From positions 1 through 40,856 of the forward strand of contig CALBOV010000039.1 of the NCBI GenBank assembly GCA_937896565.1: DNA of 40,856 nt, written 5' to 3'. How positions within the stretch are numbered: the stretch's first letter is position 1; each line of letters opens with the position of its first letter. A program made the translations under genes and the position numbers. Positions 1 through 9,754 of the stretch are shown here, one piece after another. Source of the stretch: an uncultured Salinisphaerales bacterium (lineage in GTDB: Bacteria; Pseudomonadota; Gammaproteobacteria; Nevskiales; OUC007). Below the pieces are notes generated by a model. That model was not told the DNA's origin and searched no databases. It worked only from the letters and a program-made list of their open reading frames with translations.

Positions 1-1
1 C

Positions 2-391
2 ATCGGCTACGGGCTGCCCTGCGCGATGGCGTTGGCGCCGGCCGGGTTCTTCGTCGGCATCGGCCTGCCGCTGAACATTTACACCGCGATCTTCACCGCC
101 TTCGGACTGGGCCTGCTGCTCGCGATCGTCGCCACGATGACGGCACCGGCGACGGTGGCGCGAGTCCGACTGCGGCGCGCCACCGGACTCGCGCTGCTGC
201 TCTCCGTGTCGCTGCGCTGGCTCACCGGTGGTCCGGGCTGGGTCGATGCCATCGTCCAGGGCCAGATCACGGTCCTGGTACTCGATGCGGCCATGGTGCT
301 CACCGCCCTCGTCCTGCTGTGGCGCAAGCGTCCAGCCTCCGAACCCGCCCGCGCCCGCCGTACCCGCCGGATCGAGGACGGCGCCGGATGA
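2..391 (+). CDS. C-terminal part of a multi-pass membrane protein (5' end outside window)
   Basis: Open frame from the window edge; several hydrophobic segments then basic tail RRTRRIEDGAG. Confidence 0.5.
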   Translation: MGYGLPCAMALAPAGFFVGIGLPLNIYTAIFTAFGLGLLLAIVATMTAPATVARVRLRRATGLALLLSVSLRWLTGGPGWVDAIVQGQITVLVLDAAMVLTALVLLWRKRPASEPARARRTRRIEDGAG

Positions 392-678
392 TTACCTGGT
401 TGCCGGCCCTGCTCGCCCTGCTGGTCAGCGTCCCGGCGCTGACGGCGCTCGCCTGGCGCGATGGCAAGCGCCTGCGAGCGGCCAGAAATCGCGCACGGCC
501 CTGGACGACAGCGATCCGACGCGGACTGACGATGATCGTCCTGCTGCCCGGCCTGCTGCTGATGCTGTCCGGCCTGTGGCCCGCCTGGCTGCTGTGGCTG
601 ACGCTCATCGCCGCCGCCGGCTGGCTGATCACCCGTGCGTTCGCCCCCAATGCAACGACCCACTCCCAAGCACCATGA
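388..678 (+). CDS. Small hypothetical membrane protein
   Basis: ATG at 388 overlaps previous stop (ATGA); MITWLPALLALLVSVPALT... with several TM segments. Confidence 0.6.
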   Translation: MITWLPALLALLVSVPALTALAWRDGKRLRAARNRARPWTTAIRRGLTMIVLLPGLLLMLSGLWPAWLLWLTLIAAAGWLITRAFAPNATTHSQAP

Positions 679-1760
679 CCGATCTCATCGGCGTCTGCCG
701 CAACAGCGTTCTCGCCTCGCTGGGCCTGTTCTTCGCTCCCGAGTCACAAAGCCGGTCCGCACTGGCCGCGACGGGCTTCGCGGAACTGCAACTGGAGCAG
801 GTGACCCACCACGACAGCGACGGCCGGTCGGGTCACTCCACGCTGCTGGCGCGGGGTGAACTGGCACCCACCTGGACGCTGACCCCGGGAGTCCGTCTGG
901 AGAGCACCCTGGTGCTCGAATCGCTGCGTGACCCGGCGGTGAATGACGACCACTGGGCGGGCGACGAAGGGGTCTTCGTCGAGGAGCTGAAGCTGGTCGT
1001 CGAGCAGGGGTCGTGGCAGGCCACGCTGGGCAAGTTCAATCCCGCATTCGGCAGCGCCTGGAACGATGGCCGCGGCATCTGGAGTCGACAATTCGCCGAG
1101 GGCTACGAGATCACCGAGCGGCTTGGCGCCGGTCTGGAGCACACCGGACCCGACCATGCGCTGGGCCGCTGGAGCGGCAGCATCAACGCCTATGTCGCCG
1201 ACACCACGGCGCTGTCCGACGCCGTGATCACGTCGCGGCCACGCACGGATCGCGAGGCTGGCGGACCGGCCAACACGGACAGCATCGCGTCGGGCACGGC
1301 GACGCTTGGCGTGGAGCGGCTGCTGGGGGTGGAGCGACTGGTCGCCACGATCGCCTACCGGCATCAGGGCGCCGGCGATGCCGACCCGACGGCGGAGGAC
1401 GAGACCGGTGTCGCGGTCACCTTGGAACACGGAACCCTGTTCAGCCCCACGCTCGGCGCAGACGTTCTCGTGGAATACGTGGATATCCAGCACTTCGAGA
1501 CGCAGGACGCCGACGCCAGCTGGCTGACCACCGGCGCCGTGATCCACCTGCATCGCCGCTGGCAGCTCGCGGCCAGCCACACCCGACGTCGGATCGGCGG
1601 CGAGACTGACGACCGGCTGCTGCAACTCTCCGGTGGCTACCAGTTTGACCACGGCGGCACCCTGGAAATCGGCTGGCGACGCAGCCGCGAGGCGGGCGAG
1701 GACGCGGACATCATCGGCGCCCGATGGCAGCAGCCATTCCAGCTCGGCGAGAGCGGCTGA
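675..1760 (+). CDS. Putative outer-membrane beta-barrel/porin-like protein
   Basis: ATG at 675 overlaps previous stop; alternating amphipathic strands (GWRRSREAGEDADIIGARWQQPF). Confidence 0.6.
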   Translation: MTDLIGVCRNSVLASLGLFFAPESQSRSALAATGFAELQLEQVTHHDSDGRSGHSTLLARGELAPTWTLTPGVRLESTLVLESLRDPAVNDDHWAGDEGVFVEELKLVVEQGSWQATLGKFNPAFGSAWNDGRGIWSRQFAEGYEITERLGAGLEHTGPDHALGRWSGSINAYVADTTALSDAVITSRPRTDREAGGPANTDSIASGTATLGVERLLGVERLVATIAYRHQGAGDADPTAEDETGVAVTLEHGTLFSPTLGADVLVEYVDIQHFETQDADASWLTTGAVIHLHRRWQLAASHTRRRIGGETDDRLLQLSGGYQFDHGGTLEIGWRRSREAGEDADIIGARWQQPFQLGESG

Positions 1761-1778
1761 CCGCGCGGGCAAGACCGC

Positions 1779-2384
1779 TCAGCTCAGCGGCATTTCCATC
1801 CGCCGTGCATCCGGCACCGGACCATTGAACCCGCGCTCGGCGACGACGCGAAAGCCAAAGCGCTCATACAGACGCTGCGCCCGCGGATTGGTGACCGCCA
1901 CGTCCAGGGCGTAAATCCGGCGCCCCTGCTCGACGGCGAGTTCGCGTTGATAAGTCAGCAGCGCTTCGCCGATGCCCTGCCCCCGGGATTCCGGCGCCAC
2001 ACCGAGATGCGCGGCGTAGTGAGTACGGCGCGATGGCGGCGGCAGCAGGCGATCCAGGCGCAACGCGTGGCTCAGCACACGCGGCACGAGCCGAGGCGGA
2101 TAGTGCCGCAGAATCTGGAACGCCACGGCGCGAGACATGGCGCCGGCTTCCGCGCCGCTGTAGAACGCCCCCACGGCGACCAGGCGACCGTCCTGTACCA
2201 CCGCGCAATGATTGCGATAGCCGAACAGCCCCCGCCCGTCGCGAAACGTGCGCGTGAGGAATTCCTCCGCGGTTAGCCCGCCGTGGGCGAAGCCGTAGTC
2301 GAAGGCCGCGGGTCCGGAGCTGTAGATCAGCGGCACCGCGGCCTCGGCGTCCTCGGCCACACAGGGTCGAAACTGCCAGTTCAT
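1779..2384 (-). CDS. GNAT family N-acetyltransferase
   Basis: MNWQFRPCVAEDAEAAVPLI... HLGVAPESRGQGIGEALL ... NPRAQRLYERFGFRVV acetyl-CoA binding motif. Confidence 0.85.
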   Translation of the reverse strand: MNWQFRPCVAEDAEAAVPLIYSSGPAAFDYGFAHGGLTAEEFLTRTFRDGRGLFGYRNHCAVVQDGRLVAVGAFYSGAEAGAMSRAVAFQILRHYPPRLVPRVLSHALRLDRLLPPPSRRTHYAAHLGVAPESRGQGIGEALLTYQRELAVEQGRRIYALDVAVTNPRAQRLYERFGFRVVAERGFNGPVPDARRMEMPLS

Positions 2385-2445
2385 GTGGAACCCCTCTCCG
2401 GCCGGAACCGTCCGGCCGGAGGACAACGCAAGCGGTGAGCCAGCC

Positions 2446-3867
2446 TCAGCCGAATACGCCGACATGCGTGGCCAGGACATCGGCGACACAGGCGGTCAGC
2501 CGCTTGCCCGTGGGGATGTCCAGGAACTCGTTCGGCCCGTGGGCATTGGAGTTCGGACCCAGCACACCGGTGATGAGGAACTGGGCATCCGGAAACTTCT
2601 CGCCCAGCATGCCCATGAACGGGATCGAGCCACCCTCGCCGTTGTAGGCGGCGGGCTCGCCGAAGTAGCGTGCCGACGCACGGTCCACGGCGTCCTTGAG
2701 CCAGTCGGCCAGCGGCGGCGCCTCCCAGCCATTGGCGAATTCGTGCAGATCGAAGCTGACGGTCGCGCCATACGGCGGATCACGCTCCAGCTCGGCCTTG
2801 AGCGCGGCCGACGCCGCCTCGGCATCGACGGTGGGCGGCAGCCTCACGCTCAGCTTGACCGTGGTGTAGGGCCGCAGCACGTTGCCGGCGGATGCCAGCG
2901 GGGGCATGCCGTCGACGCCGGTGACGGAGATCGTCGGCTTCCAGCTGCGCGCCAGCACCAGATCCACCGGCTCGGACGCGGCCGCCGCCATCCCCTGCAC
3001 GAAGGGAAAGCGTCGTGACACCTGCTCGCCCATCACCTGCGCCGTGTGGCGGGCCTGCTCGATGCGCTGCTCCGGCACCGGGGCATGCAGCGCGGGCAAG
3101 CGAACCTCACCGGTGTCGGCATCCTCGATGCGTTCCAGAAGCTGACGCAGCACACGGAAGCTGGAAGGCACCACGCCGGAGGCATCGCCGGAATGCACGC
3201 CCTCGCGCAGCACGTCCACGCGCAGGTCGCCGGAAAGCATGCCGCGCAGCGACGTGGTGGACCACAGCCGCCGGTAGTCGCCGCAACCGGAGTCCAGGCA
3301 GACGACCAGCGACGGCGCGCCAATGCGGTCGGCCAGATGATCGACGTAGTACGGCAAATCGTCGCTGCCGGACTCCTCGCAGGCCTCGATGATCAGCACG
3401 CAGCGGGCGTGGGGAATCCCCTGCGCCTGCAACGCGGCGATGGCGGTCAGCGACGCGAAGATGGCGTAACCGTCATCGGCGCCGCCGCGGCCGAACAGGC
3501 GGTTGTTCTCGATCACCGGCTTCCACGGGCCCAGGTGCTCGGCCCAACCGGTCATCTCCGGCTGCTTGTCCAGGTGACCGTAGAGCATCACCGTTTCCGA
3601 CCCGCTGCCGGCGACCTCGATGAAGATCAGCGGCGTGCGCCCCGGCAGTCGCACCACCTCCAGGCTCATCCCCGCGACCGGCTGCCTGCGGGCCCAGTCG
3701 GTCATCAGCGTGACCGCCTGCTCCATGTAGCCGTGCGCCTCCCAGTCGGCGTCGAACAGCGGCGACTTGTTAGGAATGCGGATGTAGTCGATCAGCTGCG
3801 GGATGATCTCGTCGTCCCAGGTGGTCTCGACATGCTCGAACAGCTCGGCGGTATTCAAATCGGTCAC
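2446..3867 (-). CDS. M20 family metallopeptidase (dipeptidase-like)
   Basis: VMLYGHLDKQPEMTGW, GRGGADDGYAIFASL, EACEESGS motifs. Confidence 0.9.
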   Translation of the reverse strand: MTDLNTAELFEHVETTWDDEIIPQLIDYIRIPNKSPLFDADWEAHGYMEQAVTLMTDWARRQPVAGMSLEVVRLPGRTPLIFIEVAGSGSETVMLYGHLDKQPEMTGWAEHLGPWKPVIENNRLFGRGGADDGYAIFASLTAIAALQAQGIPHARCVLIIEACEESGSDDLPYYVDHLADRIGAPSLVVCLDSGCGDYRRLWSTTSLRGMLSGDLRVDVLREGVHSGDASGVVPSSFRVLRQLLERIEDADTGEVRLPALHAPVPEQRIEQARHTAQVMGEQVSRRFPFVQGMAAAASEPVDLVLARSWKPTISVTGVDGMPPLASAGNVLRPYTTVKLSVRLPPTVDAEAASAALKAELERDPPYGATVSFDLHEFANGWEAPPLADWLKDAVDRASARYFGEPAAYNGEGGSIPFMGMLGEKFPDAQFLITGVLGPNSNAHGPNEFLDIPTGKRLTACVADVLATHVGVFG

Positions 3868-4003
3868 GGCGCGGGCCCGGTCGCGCCGGGCGATGAAAAA
3901 TGTGGCGCCAGTGTAGACGCTTCCCGCCCCGGTTCATCGGGAGAACCACCGACCCGCAGATTACGCAGTTCTGCCGATGTGACGGGTTCCAGACAGTCCT
4001 ACG

Positions 4004-5422
4004 GTGTGCTCTCTGCTTTGGGACATCGCCGTGCTCGCATTCAGTCGACATCCGGACGGACTGCGCTGTCTGTTCTTCACCGAGCTGTGGGAACGCTTCA
4101 GCTTCTACGGCCTGAGCGCGATCCTGGTGCTCTACCTGGTGCTGCCCGTCGACGAGGGCGGCCTGGGGTATGCAACCGACGATGCCGTGGTGCTCTATGG
4201 CAACTACGCGATGGCGGTCTACCTGCTGTCGGTGGCCGGTGGCTTCATCGCCGACCGCTGGACCGGACCCGATCGCGCGGTGCTGATCGGCGGGGTCATC
4301 ATCACCGCCGGCCACGCGCTGATGGCGCTGGGCCACTCGGCGGCGGCTCTGCTCACCGGGCTTGGCTTCGTGGCCGCGGGCACCGGCCTGCTCAAGCCGA
4401 ACATCAGCGTGCTGGTCGGGCAACTCTACGCGGCCGATGACGACCGGCGCGATGCCGGCTTTTCGCTGTTCTACATGGGCATCAACGTCGGCGCCTTCCT
4501 CGCCCCGCTGATCTGCGGCTATCTGGCGCAGTCGGACCGGTTCCGCGACGCCCTTGCCGAACTGGGCCTGGACCCGCGCACGAGCTGGCACTGGGGATTC
4601 GGCGCGGCGGGCGTCGGCATGCTGCTCGGCCTGATCGTGTTCGTGGCGCGGCGCTGGCCGGCGATCCGCGCCGCACGGCCCGGCACGGGCTGGAGCCGTC
4701 CGGTCGCGCCCCCCTCGGGATGGGCCGATCTGTCGCGACGCTTTGGCGTCATCGCCTTCTTCTGCGCCTGCTCCATCCTGTTCTTCTCGGTGCTCCAGCA
4801 GGCCGCCGCATCGCTGAACCTGTTCGCCGACCGCTACACCCGCACCGAGCTGTTCGGCTGGGTGTTCCCGTCGTCCTGGTTCCAGTCGGTACCCGCGCTG
4901 TACGTCATCGTGCTCGCGCCGCTGTTTTCGGCGCTGTGGATTCGCCTCGGCACACGCCAACCGGACAGCGCCACCAAGATGGTCATCGGCCTGTTCGCCG
5001 CGGCGGCCGCGCTGGCGGTGATGATTCCGGCGGCCGCCGCCGCGCAGACCGCTGCCGTCAGCCCGTTGTGGCTACTGGCCGTGTACGGGTTGATCGGCAT
5101 CGGCGAAATGTGCCTGAGCCCGGTGGGGCTCAGCAGCGTGACGCAGATCGCCCCGGCGCGACTGGTCGGCGTGGCCATGGGCGCGTGGTTTGTCGCCGCC
5201 GGCCTGGGCGGCAAGCTGGCCGGGGAATTCAGCGCCTGGCTGAACCTGGACGCCGTCGACGGCCTGGCAGATGCCTTCGCCCGGCAGGCCGGACTGATCC
5301 TCGTCGGCGCCCTGCTGCTGGCCGGGATCTGCCGGCTGATCCGCGACACCGCGAGACGATTGGCGACCACCGCACCGGACCCCGAAACGCCGACCGCCCT
5401 GCTGGCCGGAGACACGCCGTGA
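4004..5422 (+). CDS. POT/PTR family peptide:H+ symporter (MFS)
   Basis: FFTELWERFSFYGLSAILVLYL PTR2 signature; 12-14 TM pattern. Start may be downstream of 4004. Confidence 0.9.
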   Translation: MCSLLWDIAVLAFSRHPDGLRCLFFTELWERFSFYGLSAILVLYLVLPVDEGGLGYATDDAVVLYGNYAMAVYLLSVAGGFIADRWTGPDRAVLIGGVIITAGHALMALGHSAAALLTGLGFVAAGTGLLKPNISVLVGQLYAADDDRRDAGFSLFYMGINVGAFLAPLICGYLAQSDRFRDALAELGLDPRTSWHWGFGAAGVGMLLGLIVFVARRWPAIRAARPGTGWSRPVAPPSGWADLSRRFGVIAFFCACSILFFSVLQQAAASLNLFADRYTRTELFGWVFPSSWFQSVPALYVIVLAPLFSALWIRLGTRQPDSATKMVIGLFAAAAALAVMIPAAAAAQTAAVSPLWLLAVYGLIGIGEMCLSPVGLSSVTQIAPARLVGVAMGAWFVAAGLGGKLAGEFSAWLNLDAVDGLADAFARQAGLILVGALLLAGICRLIRDTARRLATTAPDPETPTALLAGDTP

Positions 5423-6240
5423 CGCCTCTGGACGCGGCCATCGCGCCGGACGGGATGCACCCGGTCATGACGGCCGCCGCCACCCCCGTAATGGAGACGG
5501 GGCGTTTGCAGGCGGAGACGATCACGACCTGCACGCGCGACTATCCAAGGGGTTCGGTGGTCGAGCAGCACCAGCATGCCGAGGCGCAGTTGATCTACGC
5601 CTCCGAAGGGGTGATGCGCGTGGAGACCCCGGCCGGTGTCTGGGTTGTTCCACCGTCGCGCGCGGTGTGGGTGCCCCCGCTGACCCGCCACGGCATCCGG
5701 GCCTCGACACCGGTGAGGCTTTGCACGCTATATCTGCGCCCCGATGTGGTCGGCGCCCTGCCCCGGCAATGCTGCGTCGTCAACGTGTCGCCGCTGTTCC
5801 GGGAGCTGGCGCTGCGACTGACGCACCGGCAGACCGCGGACTGGAATCCCGCGCTGACCGCGCATGCCACCGCGTTGATGCTTTCCGAGATCCACGCGAT
5901 GAACGTGCAGCCCATGCAGATCCGCATGCCGCAGGACCCGCGGCTGCGCAAGGTCTGCCGCGCCCTGCTCGATGATCCCGCAAGCCCGCGAACCTGTTCG
6001 CAATGGGGTGACGTGGCCGGCGCCAGCGCCCGTACGCTGGAGCGGCTGTTTCGCAAGGAAATGCAGCTCAGCTTCGGACTCTGGCGCCGTCAGGTTCGAT
6101 TGCTGGAGGCGATGGATCGCCTCGCCGCCGGAACCCCGGTGACCAGCGTGGCGCTGGATCTCGGCTATCGCAGTCCCAGCGCCTTCACCGTGATGTTCAA
6201 GCGCGCGCTGGGCTGCCTGCCCAGCGAAATGTATGACTAG
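5419..6240 (+). CDS. AraC family transcriptional regulator
   Basis: Cupin-like N-terminus (HQHAEAQLIYASEGVMRVETP), C-terminal HTH (ARTLERLFRKEMQLSFGLWRRQ..VALDLGYRSPSAFTVMFKRALG); GTG start overlapping upstream stop. Confidence 0.88.
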   Translation: MTPLDAAIAPDGMHPVMTAAATPVMETGRLQAETITTCTRDYPRGSVVEQHQHAEAQLIYASEGVMRVETPAGVWVVPPSRAVWVPPLTRHGIRASTPVRLCTLYLRPDVVGALPRQCCVVNVSPLFRELALRLTHRQTADWNPALTAHATALMLSEIHAMNVQPMQIRMPQDPRLRKVCRALLDDPASPRTCSQWGDVAGASARTLERLFRKEMQLSFGLWRRQVRLLEAMDRLAAGTPVTSVALDLGYRSPSAFTVMFKRALGCLPSEMYD

Positions 6241-6659
6241 TCGGCCGCCTCATCACGCGTGGCCAGATAGTCCGTGGCGCGGGTGGGCCCGAGCACGTAG
6301 GTGTCCTCGTGCGACGTGTACATCCTGCGAAATTCGAAAAAGAAGTCCGGCCCGCTGGGATACCCCTCGTCATGAAGGATCTTCATCATCTGCTCCCATT
6401 TCCCGTCGTCCTGCCCGAGCGGCTTGACCAGGACGAAATCCCAGCTGGCGCCGGCCTCGTGGATGTACAGATCACCCGGGTCCAGACCCACGGCCTTTGC
6501 GGCGCGCTCCTGCTGCGCGATGCGTTCGAGAAAGGCCTCGTGCTGACCCGGGGCGATATGGAACACCTCGATGATGCTGCGCGGGATGTCGGGGGTCTCC
6601 GCGAGCGTGGGGCCGGCGAACGCGAGGCCGACCACCAGCAGGACAGGACGAATGTTCAT
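6237..6659 (-). CDS. Secreted hypothetical protein
   Basis: MNIRPVLLVVGLAFAGPTLAETP signal peptide; compact ORF convergent with AraC gene. Confidence 0.65.
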   Translation of the reverse strand: MNIRPVLLVVGLAFAGPTLAETPDIPRSIIEVFHIAPGQHEAFLERIAQQERAAKAVGLDPGDLYIHEAGASWDFVLVKPLGQDDGKWEQMMKILHDEGYPSGPDFFFEFRRMYTSHEDTYVLGPTRATDYLATRDEAAD

Positions 6660-6748
6660 GGGTTGCCATCCGGACAAAGGGGTTGCTCAGCCTAGGCGGC
6701 CCGGAATCACGCCACATCGGAAATCTCACCTACCGACCAAGGAGCTCA

Positions 6749-7918
6749 ATGCACATGTGGGACGTCATCGTCGTCGGCCTCGGGGCCATGGGCTCGGCCA
6801 CGACCTACCAGCTCAGCAAGCGCGGCCTGCGGGTACTCGGCTTCGACACGCACCGCCCGCCGCACAGCGAAGGCTCCAGCCACGGCCATACCCGTCTGAC
6901 CCGTCGGGCCATCGGCGAGGGGCCCGGGTACACGCCGCTCGCGTTGCGCTCGCATGCGATCTGGCGGGAACTGGAAGCCGCCACCGGTTGCGAGTTGCTG
7001 ACGGTTACCGGCGGACTGGTGATTTCGAGTCCGACGCCAGCGCGCAATGACCACGCCGAGGATTTCTTCGGCAACACCCTCCGCGCCGCCCGCAAGTACG
7101 GCATCGCGCACGATATCCTCGACCGCACCGACATGCAGCGGCGGTATCCGCAGTTCGCGCTGGCCGAGGATGAGTATGCGTACTTCGAACCCGGTGCCGG
7201 CTTCGTCTGCCCCGAGCGCTGCATCGAGGTTCAACTGAAGCTGGCGCGCCAGTTCGGCGCGACGCTGCGCACCGGCGACACGCTGCTCGGGTTCGAAACC
7301 GGTGACGGCGGCGTCACCGTGCGCACGGAATCCGGCACCTACACGGCGGAACGCCTGGTGCTGACCGCGGGCGCCCGGTTGCCGGAGCTGCTGGGGACGG
7401 TCGCGGACAACTGGTTCCGCGTGACGCGTCAGGTGCTCTACTGGTTCGAGCCCGCGCACGATGCGCCGTCCTACGCGCCGGAAGACTTTCCGGTGTTCAT
7501 CTGGGAATCGCAGCGGGCGGCGCATTCACTCTACGGCTTTCCAGCGCTGGATCGCCCGGCCGGCGGCGTGAAGATCGCCAGCGGCAACTATCTGGACAGC
7601 ACGACACCGGACAGCATCGACCGCGTGGTGTCCGAAGCCGAGATTCGCCGGATGTACGAACAGAATGTCGCGCCCTGCTTTCCGACGCTCAGTAGTAACT
7701 GCATCCAGACCGCGACCTGCATGTACACGGTGACGCCGGACACGCGCTTCGTCATCGACACGCATCCGGAATCCGAGCACATCCTGCTGGTGTCGCCCTG
7801 CTCCGGCCACGGCTTCAAGCACTCCGCGGCCATCGGCGAAGCGGTGGCGCAGCGGCTGGTGGACGGACGCAGCGACATCGACCTGGACTCGTTCGCGCTG
7901 GACGGACGCTTCGCATGA
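6749..7918 (+). CDS. solA: FAD-dependent N-methyl-L-tryptophan oxidase / sarcosine oxidase family
   Basis: VIVVGLGAMGSATTYQLSKRG dinucleotide-binding motif; SSHGHTRLTRRA; CMYTVTPDTRFVID; SPCSGHGFKHS. Confidence 0.85.
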   Translation: MHMWDVIVVGLGAMGSATTYQLSKRGLRVLGFDTHRPPHSEGSSHGHTRLTRRAIGEGPGYTPLALRSHAIWRELEAATGCELLTVTGGLVISSPTPARNDHAEDFFGNTLRAARKYGIAHDILDRTDMQRRYPQFALAEDEYAYFEPGAGFVCPERCIEVQLKLARQFGATLRTGDTLLGFETGDGGVTVRTESGTYTAERLVLTAGARLPELLGTVADNWFRVTRQVLYWFEPAHDAPSYAPEDFPVFIWESQRAAHSLYGFPALDRPAGGVKIASGNYLDSTTPDSIDRVVSEAEIRRMYEQNVAPCFPTLSSNCIQTATCMYTVTPDTRFVIDTHPESEHILLVSPCSGHGFKHSAAIGEAVAQRLVDGRSDIDLDSFALDGRFA

Positions 7919-7942
7919 GCCATCCGCCACCGTGGCGGGTAC

Positions 7943-8824
7943 TCAGAGGTTCTCGGCCAGGTAATCGATGAACGCCAGCACGCGACGCGAAGGACGCCTG
8001 CCCACGGCATGGACCGCGTAGAGATTGATCTCCGTTTGCCGGAAACCGTCGAGGACGGTTTCCAACCGCCCCGCCGCCACGTCGGCGGCAATGTCGTAAT
8101 CCGACTTCATCACCACGCCGGCCCCGGCAACGGCCCACTGTCGCAACAAACCGCCATCGTTGGCCGTCCGGTTGCCGGAAACCTGGACCGCCAGCTCCCG
8201 GGCGCCGTCGACGAACCGCCAGGTACTTTGCGGATGGCCCATCCGCGACAGCACCAGGCAATTGTGCTCGACCAGCTCCTCGGGCCGGTCGGGCCTGCCG
8301 TGCCGTGACCAGTACGCGGGTGAGGCGCAGATCGAGCGCCCGCCGCGCTGGATCAGGCGCGCCTTGAGCCGCGAATCCGTCAGCGGGCCGGTGCGAAGCG
8401 CGAGGTCGTAACCCTCGTCGATCAGGTCCCGCACGTCGTCGCCCAGCGCCAGCTCGAAGCTCACCTCGGGATGCCGTGCCTGAAAGCCGTCGATCAGCCC
8501 GGACAGCCGCGAGCGCCCGAAATCGTTGATCGACGTCAGGCGGATCGCCCCCCTGAGCAGACCGGCGTCCGCCACCTGCTCGATGGCCTCGTCCAGATCG
8601 CCGACGATGCGCCGGCATTCATCCAGAAAGCGCTCACCCTCGGCGGTCAGCGAGAGCCTGCGGGTGGACCGCAGGATCAGTGTGGCGCCGAGGTGATCCT
8701 CCAGCCGTTGCAGGCTGGCCGTGACGGCCGGGGGCGCCAGATCACGCGCCCGCGCGGCCCCGGCCAGGCTGCCGTGATCGACGATGTCGATGTAGATGCG
8801 GATGTGCCTGAGCAGATCGATCAT
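7943..8824 (-). CDS. LysR family transcriptional regulator
   Basis: N-terminal HTH (IYIDIVDHGSLAGAARARDLAPPAVTASLQRLEDHLGATLILRSTR). Confidence 0.93.
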   Translation of the reverse strand: MIDLLRHIRIYIDIVDHGSLAGAARARDLAPPAVTASLQRLEDHLGATLILRSTRRLSLTAEGERFLDECRRIVGDLDEAIEQVADAGLLRGAIRLTSINDFGRSRLSGLIDGFQARHPEVSFELALGDDVRDLIDEGYDLALRTGPLTDSRLKARLIQRGGRSICASPAYWSRHGRPDRPEELVEHNCLVLSRMGHPQSTWRFVDGARELAVQVSGNRTANDGGLLRQWAVAGAGVVMKSDYDIAADVAAGRLETVLDGFRQTEINLYAVHAVGRRPSRRVLAFIDYLAENL

Positions 8825-8841
8825 TCATGAATTATGAATGA
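8821..8841. promoter_or_regulatory. Probable LysR operator palindrome TCATTCAT-GAATT-ATGAATGA
   Basis: Perfect 8-bp inverted repeat, 5-nt spacer, in the divergent lysR/SDR intergenic region; contains TTCAT-N5-ATGAA (T-N11-A). Confidence 0.6.
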
Positions 8842-8917
8842 TGACTTTTCATCAAGCCCAATTATTTCGCCAGAACACGCGTTTAGGGTGCTGTTTTTCT
8901 CCCGCAGAGCACAACAC

Positions 8918-9709
8918 ATGAAGATCGACCTCACCGGAAAAACCGCCATCGTCACCGGCTCCACCAAGGGCATTGGTCTGGGCGCGGCCAAGGGGCTGGC
9001 CGCAGCCGGCGCCACCGTCGTGGTCAATGGCCGCAAGCAGGCGGATGTCGACACCGCGATCGAGGCGGTGAAACAGACGGCGCCTGATGCGGAGGTCATC
9101 GGTATTGCGTTGGATCTGGGCTCCGCCCAGGGCTGCGATGCGCTGGTGGCGGCACAGCCGTCCTGCGACATCCTGGTCAACAATCTGGGCATCTTCGGTC
9201 CGCAGGATTTCTTCGAGACGCCGGACAGCGACTGGACCCGGTTCTTCGAAGTGAACGTGATGTCCGGTGTGCGACTGTCGCGGGCCTACCTGCCCGGCAT
9301 GCGGGAGCGTGGCTGGGGCCGCGCCGTGTTCCTGTCCTCGGAATCGGCGTTCAATATCCCGGCGGACATGATCCACTACGGCTTCACCAAGACCGCGGTG
9401 ACCTCGATTGCGCGCGGACTGGCCAAGCGCATGGCGGACACCGGCATCACCGTCAATTCGATCCTGCCTGGCCCCACGTATTCCGACGGACTGATCGACA
9501 TGCTGCGGGATGAGATGGAGAAGTCCGGCAAGACGCTCGATGAGGTTGGCCGGGAATTCGTCATGGCCAACCGTCCTTCGTCGATCATCCAGCGCCCGGC
9601 CAGTGTCGAGGAAGTCGCCAACCTGATCGTCTATACCTGCTCGGCGCAGGCATCGGCCACCACCGGCGCCGCGCTGCGCGTCGATGGCGGCGTGGTCGAC
9701 AGCCTCTGA
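8918..9709 (+). CDS. SDR family oxidoreductase
   Basis: TAIVTGSTKGIGLGAAKGL; NNLGIF; YGFTK; C-terminal GAALRVDGGVVDS. Confidence 0.9.
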   Translation: MKIDLTGKTAIVTGSTKGIGLGAAKGLAAAGATVVVNGRKQADVDTAIEAVKQTAPDAEVIGIALDLGSAQGCDALVAAQPSCDILVNNLGIFGPQDFFETPDSDWTRFFEVNVMSGVRLSRAYLPGMRERGWGRAVFLSSESAFNIPADMIHYGFTKTAVTSIARGLAKRMADTGITVNSILPGPTYSDGLIDMLRDEMEKSGKTLDEVGREFVMANRPSSIIQRPASVEEVANLIVYTCSAQASATTGAALRVDGGVVDSL

Positions 9710-9754
9710 GCCTCGACGCGGGATCGGTGACGCATCATCCGGACCGCCGCTGCC

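Noticed and set aside
744-1772. 342-aa minus-strand ORF antisense to the porin-like gene
   Set aside because: No family resemblance; the plus-strand ORF with ATGA overlap and beta-barrel pattern is more credible.
3046-4440. 464-aa plus-strand ORF across the M20 peptidase
   Set aside because: Antisense shadow frame with no domain signal, overlapping both M20 peptidase and the POT transporter.
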